Origin: Streptomyces sp. TG1A-8
Lineage (GTDB): Bacteria > Actinomycetota > Actinomycetes > Streptomycetales > Streptomycetaceae
NCBI RefSeq assembly: GCF_030499535.1
Contig: NZ_JASTLB010000001.1
Location: 4,836,001 to 4,900,000 of the forward strand
DNA: 64,000 nucleotides
Direction: 5' to 3'
Under the pieces are notes generated by a model. That model saw nothing but the letters and a program-made list of their open reading frames with translations, made no database searches and had not been told where the DNA came from. Shown here piece after piece: positions 31,328 to 38,392 of the stretch. Positions within the stretch are counted from its first letter, which is position 1, and each line of letters begins with the position of its first letter. A program made the translations under genes and the position numbers.

Positions 31328-31370
31328 TGCGGTGGTTGCTGTACTCCGCTGCTGTACAGCAACCACCGCA
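31328..31370. repeat. Perfect 17-bp inverted repeat between divergent genes
   Basis: Arms TGCGGTGGTTGCTGTAC (31328-31344) and its exact complement (31354-31370) around a 9-base loop. It lies upstream of both the leftward small gene and the rightward unknown gene, so it is placed like an operator or a promoter-proximal hairpin rather than a terminator. Confidence 0.8.
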
Positions 31371-31425
31371 GAAGCCCAGAGACGGCCTCAGGTCGGCGAA
31401 CGTCTACGTCTCTACGATGCAGGCC

Positions 31426-32073
31426 ATGGGGACATCTGATTCCGCACCGCTCATACGCGCCTGTTGGCTTTCATGGCTTGCGGTCGAGACTGTCGATCAG
31501 GCGGAGGTAGTGAAGGCCCTCGGCTTGACGGAGGTACAGGAGACGAGCTGGGCCGAGGGTGTGGCACTCATCGACGAGGTGGCGCACGACGGGGATGAGC
31601 CGTTCTCCACCGTCGTAGTCACGCCGCCCATGCAGGGGTGGACCCTGGTCGTCGGACCGTACTTCGGCCTGCCGTATACCCAGCAGACGGCGCACGTCAC
31701 CAGCCTGTGCCGAGATTTGAGCGCGGTCTTCGGTAAGGCCCAACTCTTCTTCCACAGTCAACAGAACGACGGAGAGGCGTGGCTGATCGCCGAAGGCGGA
31801 CGGATTCTCAGGCGCTGGATCAGTGAGTACCCGGAGTTCGCCATGGGCGAGCCGTTCGGCGTGGAGCGACGGCTCCTCGATGCCTACGGAATCACGGGCA
31901 AGCCCGAGGATCTCGATCCCGACAGCGACCTGGCCGGCGACTGGGCAGCCACTTGGGGGGATTGCTGGGCCACGACGGTCGCGGAGGAATCAAGCATCGA
32001 TCCCACTAGCGCCGCTGCCGACACAGGTTCGATCAGCAGCATGCTGGTGGCAGCCGCTCCGACTTTCGAGTAG
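31426..32073 (+). CDS. Hypothetical protein of the integrated element
   Basis: 215 residues from ATG 31426 (an in-frame ATG lies at 31417; neither has a good ribosome site). Acidic, mixed alpha/beta, with a conspicuous block FGKAQLFFHSQQNDGEAWL IAEGG and then RRWISEYPEFAMGEPFGVER, LDAYGITGKPEDLDPDSD. From memory, similar hypothetical proteins occur in other Streptomyces genomes, often as strain-specific genes. No signal peptide or membrane segment. I do not know its function. It is the first gene of the rightward set that continues with the TCD1-like, ATPase and subtilase genes, but a 357-base gap separates them. Confidence 0.7.
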   Translation: MGTSDSAPLIRACWLSWLAVETVDQAEVVKALGLTEVQETSWAEGVALIDEVAHDGDEPFSTVVVTPPMQGWTLVVGPYFGLPYTQQTAHVTSLCRDLSAVFGKAQLFFHSQQNDGEAWLIAEGGRILRRWISEYPEFAMGEPFGVERRLLDAYGITGKPEDLDPDSDLAGDWAATWGDCWATTVAEESSIDPTSAAADTGSISSMLVAAAPTFE

Positions 32074-32213
32074 GCGTACCGCCTGCCACCGAAGGGGGCG
32101 TCGCCGACCACCGCTTTCGGACTTCGATCCGGGCCTGCTCCGGGAGCTATCGTCGACCGGCGCGGCAGCCGATCAGATGCGTTGAGGTACGCCTCTGTCC
32201 GACGTCTTTGATG

Positions 32214-32387
32214 TCAGCGGTGGATATCGACGCCTTCTGTTGCCAGCTTGGCGGTGTGGTCCTGCAGTCTGTGCCGGCACTCGAGTAGGGCATGCCGTGA
32301 CCTCATGCCGCCATGTGCTGATGTCGCGCTCTGCGCTAGTGCTCCTTGGAGCCGCTGCCAGGGCATAAGTGCCGGTGACAGCAGCAT
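32214..32387 (-). CDS. Possible 57-aa protein in an otherwise gene-free gap
   Basis: ATG 32387 to TGA 32214. The C-terminal half (RHALLECRHRLQDHTAKLATEGVDIHR is split here as RHALLECRHRLQDHTAK and LATEGVDIHR) looks like a charged helix and has mostly G/C third positions; the N-terminal half does not. No ribosome-binding site. It may be a short real gene or the remnant of a longer one. The rest of the 32,074-32,430 gap holds nothing else I can support. Confidence 0.25.
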   Translation of the reverse strand: MLLSPALMPWQRLQGALAQSATSAHGGMRSRHALLECRHRLQDHTAKLATEGVDIHR

Positions 32388-32430
32388 CTTTCGGTCATTG
32401 CGCGATAATCGGCCAAACCCATAGGATGTT

Positions 32431-32823
32431 TTGACTCATCCCTCCGATGAAGACTCTCAGTGCGAGATCATCGAGCTGCAATTGATCAGCCACATGGGGG
32501 CGGATATGTACAAAGCGGTCAAAATCGACGGTAGCGAGTCGGAGTTCCTGGTTGAGGTCACCCCCCTCGCCGAGCAATCAAAGATTCTTCGAGGACGAGG
32601 GACGCCAGAGCAGGCCTTGACCGGCCTGCGCCAAGTGGGAGATGCCATCGTTCAAACTTGCGAAGACGTGTCAGCGGCGATTCGCGAGCGCTTCGCCAAC
32701 ACTGCCCCGAACGAGTTGGAGGTCAAGTTCGGGGTATCCCTCAGTGGGGAGGGGGGTGTCCCCTTGGTGGGCAAAGTCAAGGCTGACTCGACCTTCGAGG
32801 TCAGAGCGCGCTGGACTCGCTGA
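32431..32823 (+). CDS. Trypsin-co-occurring domain 1-like (CU044_2847 family) protein
   Basis: 130 residues. Start TTG 32431 follows AGGATG closely; the next in-frame ATG is at 32494. The N-terminal half is a small beta-rich part (VKIDGSESEFLVEVTP); a helix follows (TPEQALTGLRQVGDAIVQ) and then the block NELEVKFGVSLSGEGG and KADSTFEVRARW. This helix plus ELEVKFG...FEVRARW pattern is that of the CU044_2847 family, described as a trypsin-co-occurring domain in actinobacterial NTPase-protease conflict systems. It lies 107 bases upstream of the AAA+ ATPase, same strand. The family is thought to act as an adaptor or sensor near peptidases; no catalytic residues are seen. Assigned from motif memory, so the family name is likely but not certain. 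Confidence 0.7.
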   Translation: MTHPSDEDSQCEIIELQLISHMGADMYKAVKIDGSESEFLVEVTPLAEQSKILRGRGTPEQALTGLRQVGDAIVQTCEDVSAAIRERFANTAPNELEVKFGVSLSGEGGVPLVGKVKADSTFEVRARWTR

Positions 32824-32892
32824 CCAGCGATGACTCGGTGGTTCATGTAGGCGTCAAGAGTGAACTGCATGTACCAGTTGACGCATGTGGCC

Positions 32893-32922
32893 TGGTCAGA
32901 GGCGTGAACTAGTTGGTAACCT
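32893..32922 (+). promoter_or_regulatory. Possible promoter for a leaderless ATPase-subtilase transcript
   Basis: TGGTCA (32893-32898) and TAACCT (32917-32922) with an 18-base spacer; the A of the ATPase ATG is 7 bases beyond the -10. There is no ribosome-binding site before that ATG, which fits leaderless translation. Confidence 0.35.
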
Positions 32923-32929
32923 ACGCGGC

Positions 32930-34117
32930 ATGAGTAAGCCGGAGGATGGCAGCTGGTCGGGCCTGAGCGACACTGAACACGCACTGCTTGAGCTGATGTC
33001 GGCTGCGCTGAAGGCAGACGAGCGGGCCGCGCAGGAACTATGCCGACGGTGGGTGCGGAAGCCTCCAACAGTCACAGGTCATGCAGTCGCTCTCCGGGCA
33101 GAGCTGAGGGCTTTGCTCACAGCTCTGCCGGGGCGCTCTCCTCTCCGTGGAGGCGCGGTACCTAACACTGACTGGAGGCCGTCGGCGGCCTCCGATTTGC
33201 CGAGAGACCCAGAAACTAACCAAACGTTGCTTCGCTTGGGTGAGCCGCCTACAAGTTCAGGGCCTGTGCTTGACGAGACTTGCAGGGCTCAAGTCGACAG
33301 AATTGTCGCTGAGCGCCCCCTACGCGAGCGTCTCATCGAAGTTGGCCTGCAGCCATCTCGCAGCCTTCTCTTGAGTGGCCCCCCAGGGGTGGGTAAGTCC
33401 ATGACTGCTGCGTACATCGCTGAGCAAATGAAGCAGCCGCTTCTTATCGTGGACCTGGCCGCCGTAATGTCGAGTTACTTGGGGCGGACTGGGCGCAACT
33501 TGAGAGCGGTACTTGATTACGCATCACAAACAGAGTGCGTTCTATTTATAGACGAGTTTGACGCTCTCGCGAAACGGCGAGACGACAACACGGACGTTGG
33601 CGAACTAAAACGGTTGGTTAACGTCTTGCTGTTGGAACTCGATCGGTGGCCTGCTGGAAGCTTTTTGGTCGCTGCCACAAATCACCTAGAGCTGGTTGAT
33701 GCCGCTATCGCAAGACGCTTCGATGTAAAAGTCGAGATGCCTATGCCTGAATGTGAGCAGCGGAAAAATTTGCTAGCTCAAATTCCCGTAGTAGTCGCTG
33801 CGGGTGTTGGCGCAGATTGTATTTCTTTGCTAGCGCTCGCAACTGAAGGAAAGTCGCATTCCGATATCGTCAAGTTCGTGAGTGGCCTGGCTCGTGAAGT
33901 GATCATTCAAGACGGGAACCTGGAGAAGTTCTCAGAGCGGATCGTAGAATACGCGATGGTCACGCTTCGTGAACAGTCGAAGTCGGATTCAGAAACTCGA
34001 TCTCAGATCATCCGTCTTGCCTATCAATCACTCGGTTACTCGCAACGAAAGATCGCCAGCATTCTCGGTGTAAGTCACCCGACAGTGAGTCGAGCCTTGG
34101 CGTCGCAGGAAAAATAA
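32930..34117 (+). CDS. AAA+ ATPase, IetA-like, with C-terminal helix-turn-helix
   Basis: 395 residues, no signal or membrane segment. A helical, variable N-terminus (1-110) precedes a classical AAA+ core: Walker A GPPGVGKS at 150-157, pore-loop-like SSYLGRTGRN, Walker B VLFIDEFD at 204-211, sensor-1 Asn in AATN (251) and Arg-finger pair in AIARRFD (262-263), the spastin/FtsH/26S-like group. The C-terminus (370-391, YSQRKIASILGVSHPTVSRAL) is a helix-turn-helix, which suggests DNA binding or autoregulation. The subtilase gene follows 31 bases later. Adjacent AAA+ ATPase plus subtilase is the composition of IetAS, known from plasmid incompatibility and validated as anti-phage. GC and codon use are clearly lower than in the flanks. 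Confidence 0.88.
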   Translation: MSKPEDGSWSGLSDTEHALLELMSAALKADERAAQELCRRWVRKPPTVTGHAVALRAELRALLTALPGRSPLRGGAVPNTDWRPSAASDLPRDPETNQTLLRLGEPPTSSGPVLDETCRAQVDRIVAERPLRERLIEVGLQPSRSLLLSGPPGVGKSMTAAYIAEQMKQPLLIVDLAAVMSSYLGRTGRNLRAVLDYASQTECVLFIDEFDALAKRRDDNTDVGELKRLVNVLLLELDRWPAGSFLVAATNHLELVDAAIARRFDVKVEMPMPECEQRKNLLAQIPVVVAAGVGADCISLLALATEGKSHSDIVKFVSGLAREVIIQDGNLEKFSERIVEYAMVTLREQSKSDSETRSQIIRLAYQSLGYSQRKIASILGVSHPTVSRALASQEK

Positions 34118-34148
34118 CGACACGTAGGTAATTTCCCGGGGGGGAATA

Positions 34149-36473
34149 ATGAATCGGAAGACAGGCGGGCGAATACTCGTCGGAGGCGAGCAGATGTCCG
34201 AAATGATTGATCGAGTTTCAGGAGGGGGAAATAAGTTCTATCCATTCTCCATGGAAGAGACCAGGGAAATTCTTGGTCCCCAAGCACGATCACTCCGTGA
34301 CTCTGCAGTGCAGATTGATCCGTTACTGCGGGCTGAACATGTAGTCTTCGAGGCCACTCTGTTGCCAAACTTTCTGGCTAACAGTTACTTCCCGGACCGT
34401 CTTGTAAGGCTGCTAGGTCTCACTCCCCTCGGGTCTCGCCCGGCTACGGGGGACTTAACACTTCGCACTGGCACCACACCCGATGTTCCCACTAAATCGC
34501 TGATCGTCGCTGGCGACGATGCTAGCCTGAGTCGCTTGGCCCATATGCTTGAGGGCGGCGACCTGAACCGTGTCGAAAAGGCGGCTGCAGAGGAACTGCG
34601 TCAGTTCTCGCAGATTAACCTGCCGCGTCGCGAGGAAGTTCTGCGGGATTCCCGGGTAGACGACGGTGCTTCAGGCCGTGATCGTGTGGTCTATGAGGCG
34701 GTCCTTCACCCTGACCCCGATAATCCTGGGTCGGGCCGTCAGCCGATGAATAATCGACTTTTCCATAAGTTTGAAGAATACATCGCGAGTCTGGGTGGGG
34801 AAGTAGCGGCTACGCGTCGCGATGTAGTTGGAGGGTTGACGTTCGTCCCTGTGCTGTTGCCCGAGGGACAAGCGGAGCAGGCTGCTGCTTTCAATCCCCT
34901 TCGTTCGATTCGGCGTATGCCGCGGATTCGTCCTGTGCCTACATCGCCGCTCCGGTCAGCGCCGCGGGTAGGACGGCCGGCGCCTCCAGCCGCAGACGCG
35001 ACTGCGCCCGAGGTGCTTATATTTGATGCCGGAATAGATGAGGATGGCGACTACTTCGCTGGTTCTGCTCAGCAAGTGCATTTGACAAGTGAAAATCCCG
35101 AATACGGCTGCATCGAGCATGGCAGTGCTGTTACGGGGGCGGTCCTTTACGGGAATGTGCAACCGGGGGAGAAATTGTCGAAGCCGCCGGTCAGAGCCAC
35201 TCATTACAGGTGCATTCCGGGACCAGCCGAGGACGGAACAGAACTTTACTGGCTTCTGGATCAGATTCAGAAAACGGTAGCGGAAAACGACGCTATGATT
35301 GTGAATCTTAGCCTCGGCCCGGAAGTGTCCGTAGACGATGGAGAGCCGCACCGCTGGACGGCTGTCCTCGATAGCCTGGCCTATGAGCGGGACATTCTTT
35401 TCGTGACCGCCGTTGGGAATAACGGTGAAGCCAGCGATAACCGAATAATGGTTCCGGCTGATATGGTTAATGGGCTTAGTGTCGGAGCGTGTGATCGCCC
35501 CTATCCTGAGGCATTGTGGACACGTGCACCCTATAGTTGCGTGGGTCCAGGCCGACCTGGAGCCCTGATACAGCCGACGGTCGTGGCGTTCGGAGGCGAC
35601 GACCAGCTGCCATTCGCTCGGCTAAGGGCCGACGGAAGGATTTCATACGACTGCGGGACAAGTTACGCAGCGCCTCTGGTTTCGCACGAGCTGGCTGTGT
35701 TGTCTGGTGAGCTCGGGGACCGGGCAAGCGCTTCAGCACTGAAAGCATTTGCCGTTCATTTCGCAGAATCGCATGCTGACCCGGACGTGAGTACAGGGCA
35801 TGGACGGCTTATTAGCGACCATGCTTCCGCACTTTGGTGTGACAGTAATGAAGTCACTGTCATGTACCAGGCGTCCGTTGAGCGGGACCAGGTCCTGGGA
35901 TTCCAGCTTCCGGTACCAGAAGGTCTCGACAGAGGGATGGTGAAAGTTAGGTGGACGCTCGCCTATGCGTCACCCACAGATCCGACTGAGGCGGTGGAGT
36001 ATACGGAATCTGGGCTTGAGTTCACGCTCAGGCCGCATGCGGCAATCTACTCCTTTCGTGATCCGGAAGGCTCATCAGGTGCCGTGAAAGTCAATATTCG
36101 TGATGAACCGGAGCGGGTAGCGGAGTTGGAGGCTGACGGCTGGATCCGCAGCAAGAATCCAGTGTCCCGTTCTCAAGGGAAAGGGCCCAAAGAATCTGAG
36201 GCCAGAAGGCGACGTGGGGGGAAGTGGGAGACGGTTATGCAGGGGCAGGACCGTCTCCGAGCGAAGAGCCTCTGGCTTCCTAGGCTGGATATCGAGTATT
36301 TGACGCGGGCTGGTGGCATCCTCACTCGGGGTGCAGCGCCGGTGGACTTCACGCTGCTGGTTACCGTAACGTCCCTTTCCGGGGTTCCGGTTTATCAGCT
36401 GGCGCAGGCGGAGTTCCCGGTTCTTTCAGTGCTTCCTGTGCCCGTCTCGGCTCAGGTGCGAGCGCAAACCTGA
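34149..36473 (+). CDS. Cytoplasmic S8 subtilisin-like protease, IetS-like
   Basis: 774 residues. Start ATG 34149 follows a run of seven G; a second ATG at 34194 is possible. No signal peptide, so it should act in the cytoplasm. Residues 1-285 are a domain I do not recognise, with a basic Pro-rich linker at about 250-285. The protease domain has Asp293 (LIFDAGID), His324 (EHGSAVTG), oxyanion Asn424 or 425 (AVGNNGE) and Ser505 (CGTSYAAPL), so the triad is complete. A C-terminal region of about 200 residues follows, beta-rich at first. Codons 59 and 103 are TTA, which in Streptomyces needs the bldA tRNA. Function as effector of an IetAS-type defence pair, gated by the upstream ATPase, is inferred. 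Confidence 0.88.
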   Translation: MNRKTGGRILVGGEQMSEMIDRVSGGGNKFYPFSMEETREILGPQARSLRDSAVQIDPLLRAEHVVFEATLLPNFLANSYFPDRLVRLLGLTPLGSRPATGDLTLRTGTTPDVPTKSLIVAGDDASLSRLAHMLEGGDLNRVEKAAAEELRQFSQINLPRREEVLRDSRVDDGASGRDRVVYEAVLHPDPDNPGSGRQPMNNRLFHKFEEYIASLGGEVAATRRDVVGGLTFVPVLLPEGQAEQAAAFNPLRSIRRMPRIRPVPTSPLRSAPRVGRPAPPAADATAPEVLIFDAGIDEDGDYFAGSAQQVHLTSENPEYGCIEHGSAVTGAVLYGNVQPGEKLSKPPVRATHYRCIPGPAEDGTELYWLLDQIQKTVAENDAMIVNLSLGPEVSVDDGEPHRWTAVLDSLAYERDILFVTAVGNNGEASDNRIMVPADMVNGLSVGACDRPYPEALWTRAPYSCVGPGRPGALIQPTVVAFGGDDQLPFARLRADGRISYDCGTSYAAPLVSHELAVLSGELGDRASASALKAFAVHFAESHADPDVSTGHGRLISDHASALWCDSNEVTVMYQASVERDQVLGFQLPVPEGLDRGMVKVRWTLAYASPTDPTEAVEYTESGLEFTLRPHAAIYSFRDPEGSSGAVKVNIRDEPERVAELEADGWIRSKNPVSRSQGKGPKESEARRRRGGKWETVMQGQDRLRAKSLWLPRLDIEYLTRAGGILTRGAAPVDFTLLVTVTSLSGVPVYQLAQAEFPVLSVLPVPVSAQVRAQT

Positions 36474-36515
36474 TCGGGCCATCGCGGGCGGTGGAGCGGC
36501 TTTGGGCTGGAGCTG

Positions 36516-36626
36516 CTTTGGCGCGAGTGATCATGGCCCCGTAAGCTTGCGGCGCGTCGGGCAGTCTGTGGACCTGCCCCGTAAAGCACGACGTTGGGGC
36601 CATGATCTGCGAGGCTCGCGCCAAAG
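36516..36626. repeat. Long interrupted hairpin after the subtilase gene
   Basis: Two 12-bp perfect stem blocks, CTTTGGCGCGAG (36516-36527) with 36615-36626 and GATCATGGCCCC (36529-36540) with 36596-36607, are separated by a 1/7-base bulge. The apical 55 bases contain another 6-bp stem (GGGCAG / CTGCCC). It could end the ATPase-subtilase transcript, or be a palindromic mobile-element remnant. The IS5-like element begins 11 bases further on. Confidence 0.7.
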
Positions 36627-36636
36627 TGGCTGCCTA

Positions 36637-37502
36637 AGACTATGTCCTATGTGGTGGGCTTGAGGAGTCGCTTGTAGCAGCAGAGGACTGCGGCAAGCCC
36701 CAGAAAGGCCAGGTAGTTGCGGGGATTGCGTTCGTAGCGGTGGTTGAGCCGACGGTAGCCGGTCAGCCAGGACATGGTCCGTTCGATCACCCAACGACGC
36801 CGGCCCAGCCGTTCGCTGGACTCGATGCCCTTGCGGGCGATGCGGACGCCGATGCGCTTGCCGCGTACCCATTTCCGCAGCTCAGGGACGTCGTATGCCT
36901 TGTCGGCATGCAGGCGCTGGGGCTTGAAGTACCGGCCGTTGTGCGGGTCGTGTCTCGTTAGGTGACCGAGCACCATGGGCTTCAGGGCCTGGCTGTCGTG
37001 GACGTTGGCCGCGGAGATGCCGACGAGAAGGGGCAGTCCCTTCGCGTCCGACAGGATGTGCATCTTGGAACCCGGCTTGCCCCGGTCCACGGGACTCGGA
37101 CCTGTGTGTTCGCCCCTTTTTAGCCCTCACGTGGGCGGAGTCGAGGACGACACGGGAAAGATCGAGGAGGTCCGTGTCGTCGAGCCGGCGCAGGATCTCC
37201 TCATGGAGCCGGCCCCACACACCGGCCCGCGACCAGATCACGAAACGGCGATGCGCAGTGGACTTCGATATACCGAAGCACGGTGGCAGTGCCCGCCAGG
37301 CGCAGCCGCTGACCAGCACATAGATGATCGCGGCAAACAGCGTCTCATCAGGCGTGTCCTGCGTCCCGCCACCCTGCGGCCGCACCTTTGACGGCGGGAT
37401 CAGCGGCCTCGCGATCTCCCACAGCCCGTCCGGAACAATCCAACTCCACGTACCCCGCCCCATACGCAGCTCAACGAGCCATCACCACATAGGACACGGT
37501 CT
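36637..37502. mobile_element. IS5-family insertion sequence, 866 bp
   Basis: Ends are 20-bp inverted repeats, AGACTATGTCCTATGTGGTG at the left and AGACCGTGTCCTATGTGGTG read from the right, 18 of 20 identical. A TA stands on both outer sides (CCTA left, TAAG right), fitting the 2-3-bp TA-type target duplication of the IS427 group. It carries one transposase in two overlapping frames. The right end cuts into the integrase coding region. Confidence 0.88.
36647..37463 (-). CDS. IS5-family DDE transposase in two frames
   Basis: First frame from ATG 37463: WSWIVPDGLWEIARPLIPPS, a DUF4096-type helical N-terminus (WRALPPCFGISKSTAHRRF) and the first Asp in VVLDSAHVRAKKG. The second frame continues with GEHTGPSPVDRGKPGSKMHI, NVHDSQALKPM (second Asp), and WVIERTMSWLTGYRRL (the DDE Glu). 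The switch needs +1 (or -2) at AAAAAGGGG, positions 37121-37113 on the minus strand. IS427-group elements often use programmed frameshifting, so this may be functional; a simple mutation is also possible. Total length about 270 residues, normal for the group. Confidence 0.85.
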
Positions 37503-38199
37503 TAAGCCGCCTGAAGTGTTCTATCCGGAGATTCACCCGCTCGACCCGGAGGCGGTGAAGGCGCTGATCGCCACAACGTCCCCCCGGTATCGGGCGCTGG
37601 TGCGGCAGGCGGCTTCCACCGGACTCCGCCAAGGCGAGCTGTTCGGCCTGGAAGACGAGGAGCCGGCCGGGATCGTCGCGGTCAAGCAGCAGTTGATCGG
37701 CCCCGACAAGGGTGTGCCGTACCTGGGCGAGCTGAAGACCAAGCAGAGTTACAGAGCAGTGCCTCAAGGACAGTCTGTCGTCAACGAGATCGAGCTACAC
37801 CGGAAGGCTTTCCCGCCCAGGGTCGTGCACATCGAGGACCGGACGAACCCGCGTAAGCCAGTGTGGCGGCATGCTCGGCTGCTGTACACGAGCGAGACGG
37901 GCGGAGCGATCCGGCGCGGCAGCTGGGCGAAGGTGTGGGCCCGTAACATCAAGCGGGCGAACGCCTACTTGGCGAAATCCGGCAGCAAGGTACGCGTCCC
38001 CGCGGGCACCACGCTTCACGACCTGCGCCACTTCTACGCCTCCGTGCTGATCAAGAACGGGGCGACGCCGAAGCAGGTTCAGATGCGTCTCGGCCACGCC
38101 AAGCCATCGATCACGCTGAACGTCTACACGCATCTGTGGGAGGCGGAGGCGGACCGGACCGCCGACATGATGGAAGCTGCCCTGAACGATGTGCCCTGA
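37503..38199 (+). pseudogene. Tyrosine integrase, catalytic half only
   Basis: About 232 codons from the IS right end to the stop. Present are Arg in TGLRQGELFGL, the LGELKTKQSYRAVP block, the HxxR box LHDLRHFYAS, LGHAKPSITL and the nucleophile Tyr in NVYTHLW, so all catalytic residues of a phage-type integrase are there. The arm-binding and core-binding N-terminal domains (about 150-180 residues) are missing; the sequence left of the IS is not integrase-like, so a deletion went along with the insertion. It lies 57 bases from attR, the usual place. The stretch GLEDEEPAGIVAVKQQL also seems to lack residues found in relatives. Inactive unless a start was created inside the IS. Confidence 0.85.
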
Positions 38200-38208
38200 G
38201 AGTGCCCT
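38191..38208 (+). promoter_or_regulatory. Candidate integrase arm-type sites, right
   Basis: GTGCCCT-N4-GTGCCCT across the integrase stop codon, 48 bases before attR, with the same period and orientation as the pair at 30776. A related TGCCCTGA precedes it at 38179. Confidence 0.4.
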
Positions 38209-38255
38209 GAAGGCATGAGGAACGGCTGACTTCCCAGGTAGGGGGGTCAGCCGTA

Positions 38256-38286
38256 CACCCTGTGCGGGGGTGCCGCCCCTTCGCGC
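38256..38286. repeat. attR: right copy of the 31-bp att core
   Basis: Identical over 31 bp to 30655-30685. The left flank here (GTCAGCCGTA) cannot pair to form the terminator hairpin, unlike at attL. Beyond it normal high-GC chromosomal sequence resumes. Confidence 0.85.
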
Positions 38287-38392
38287 GCCCGCCGGCGGTG
38301 CGGGCCACACACGGCCGCAACACCCCTTTCGTAATCACGGTGCATGGTTGATCGTTGGGCCGTGCATCGATGACGAACGCCAGGGGGTACAG

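Larger units (their letters stand above)
30655..38286. mobile_element. Integrated genetic element in the ppdK terminator
   Basis: A 7.6-kb insertion bounded by an identical 31-bp direct repeat. Inside, base composition falls well below that of the flanks (the ATPase and subtilase genes contain stretches such as TTTATAG), codon use loses its strong G/C third-position bias, and TTA codons appear. At its right end is the catalytic half of a tyrosine recombinase, next to the right repeat, as in integrative elements. Cargo: a small acidic protein, an unknown 215-aa protein, a TCD1/CU044_2847-like protein, an AAA+ ATPase, a subtilase and an IS5-like element. No replication or transfer gene is visible. 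Because the integrase lacks its N-terminal half, the element is probably fixed. Confidence 0.85.

Noticed and set aside
34149..36473. Secreted lantibiotic- or nutrient-type subtilase
   Set aside because: No signal peptide, twin-arginine motif or membrane segment; gene is coupled to a cytoplasmic AAA+ ATPase.
36516..36636. Integron attC site
   Set aside because: The hairpin lacks the GTTRRRY/RYYYAAC ends and no integron integrase is present.
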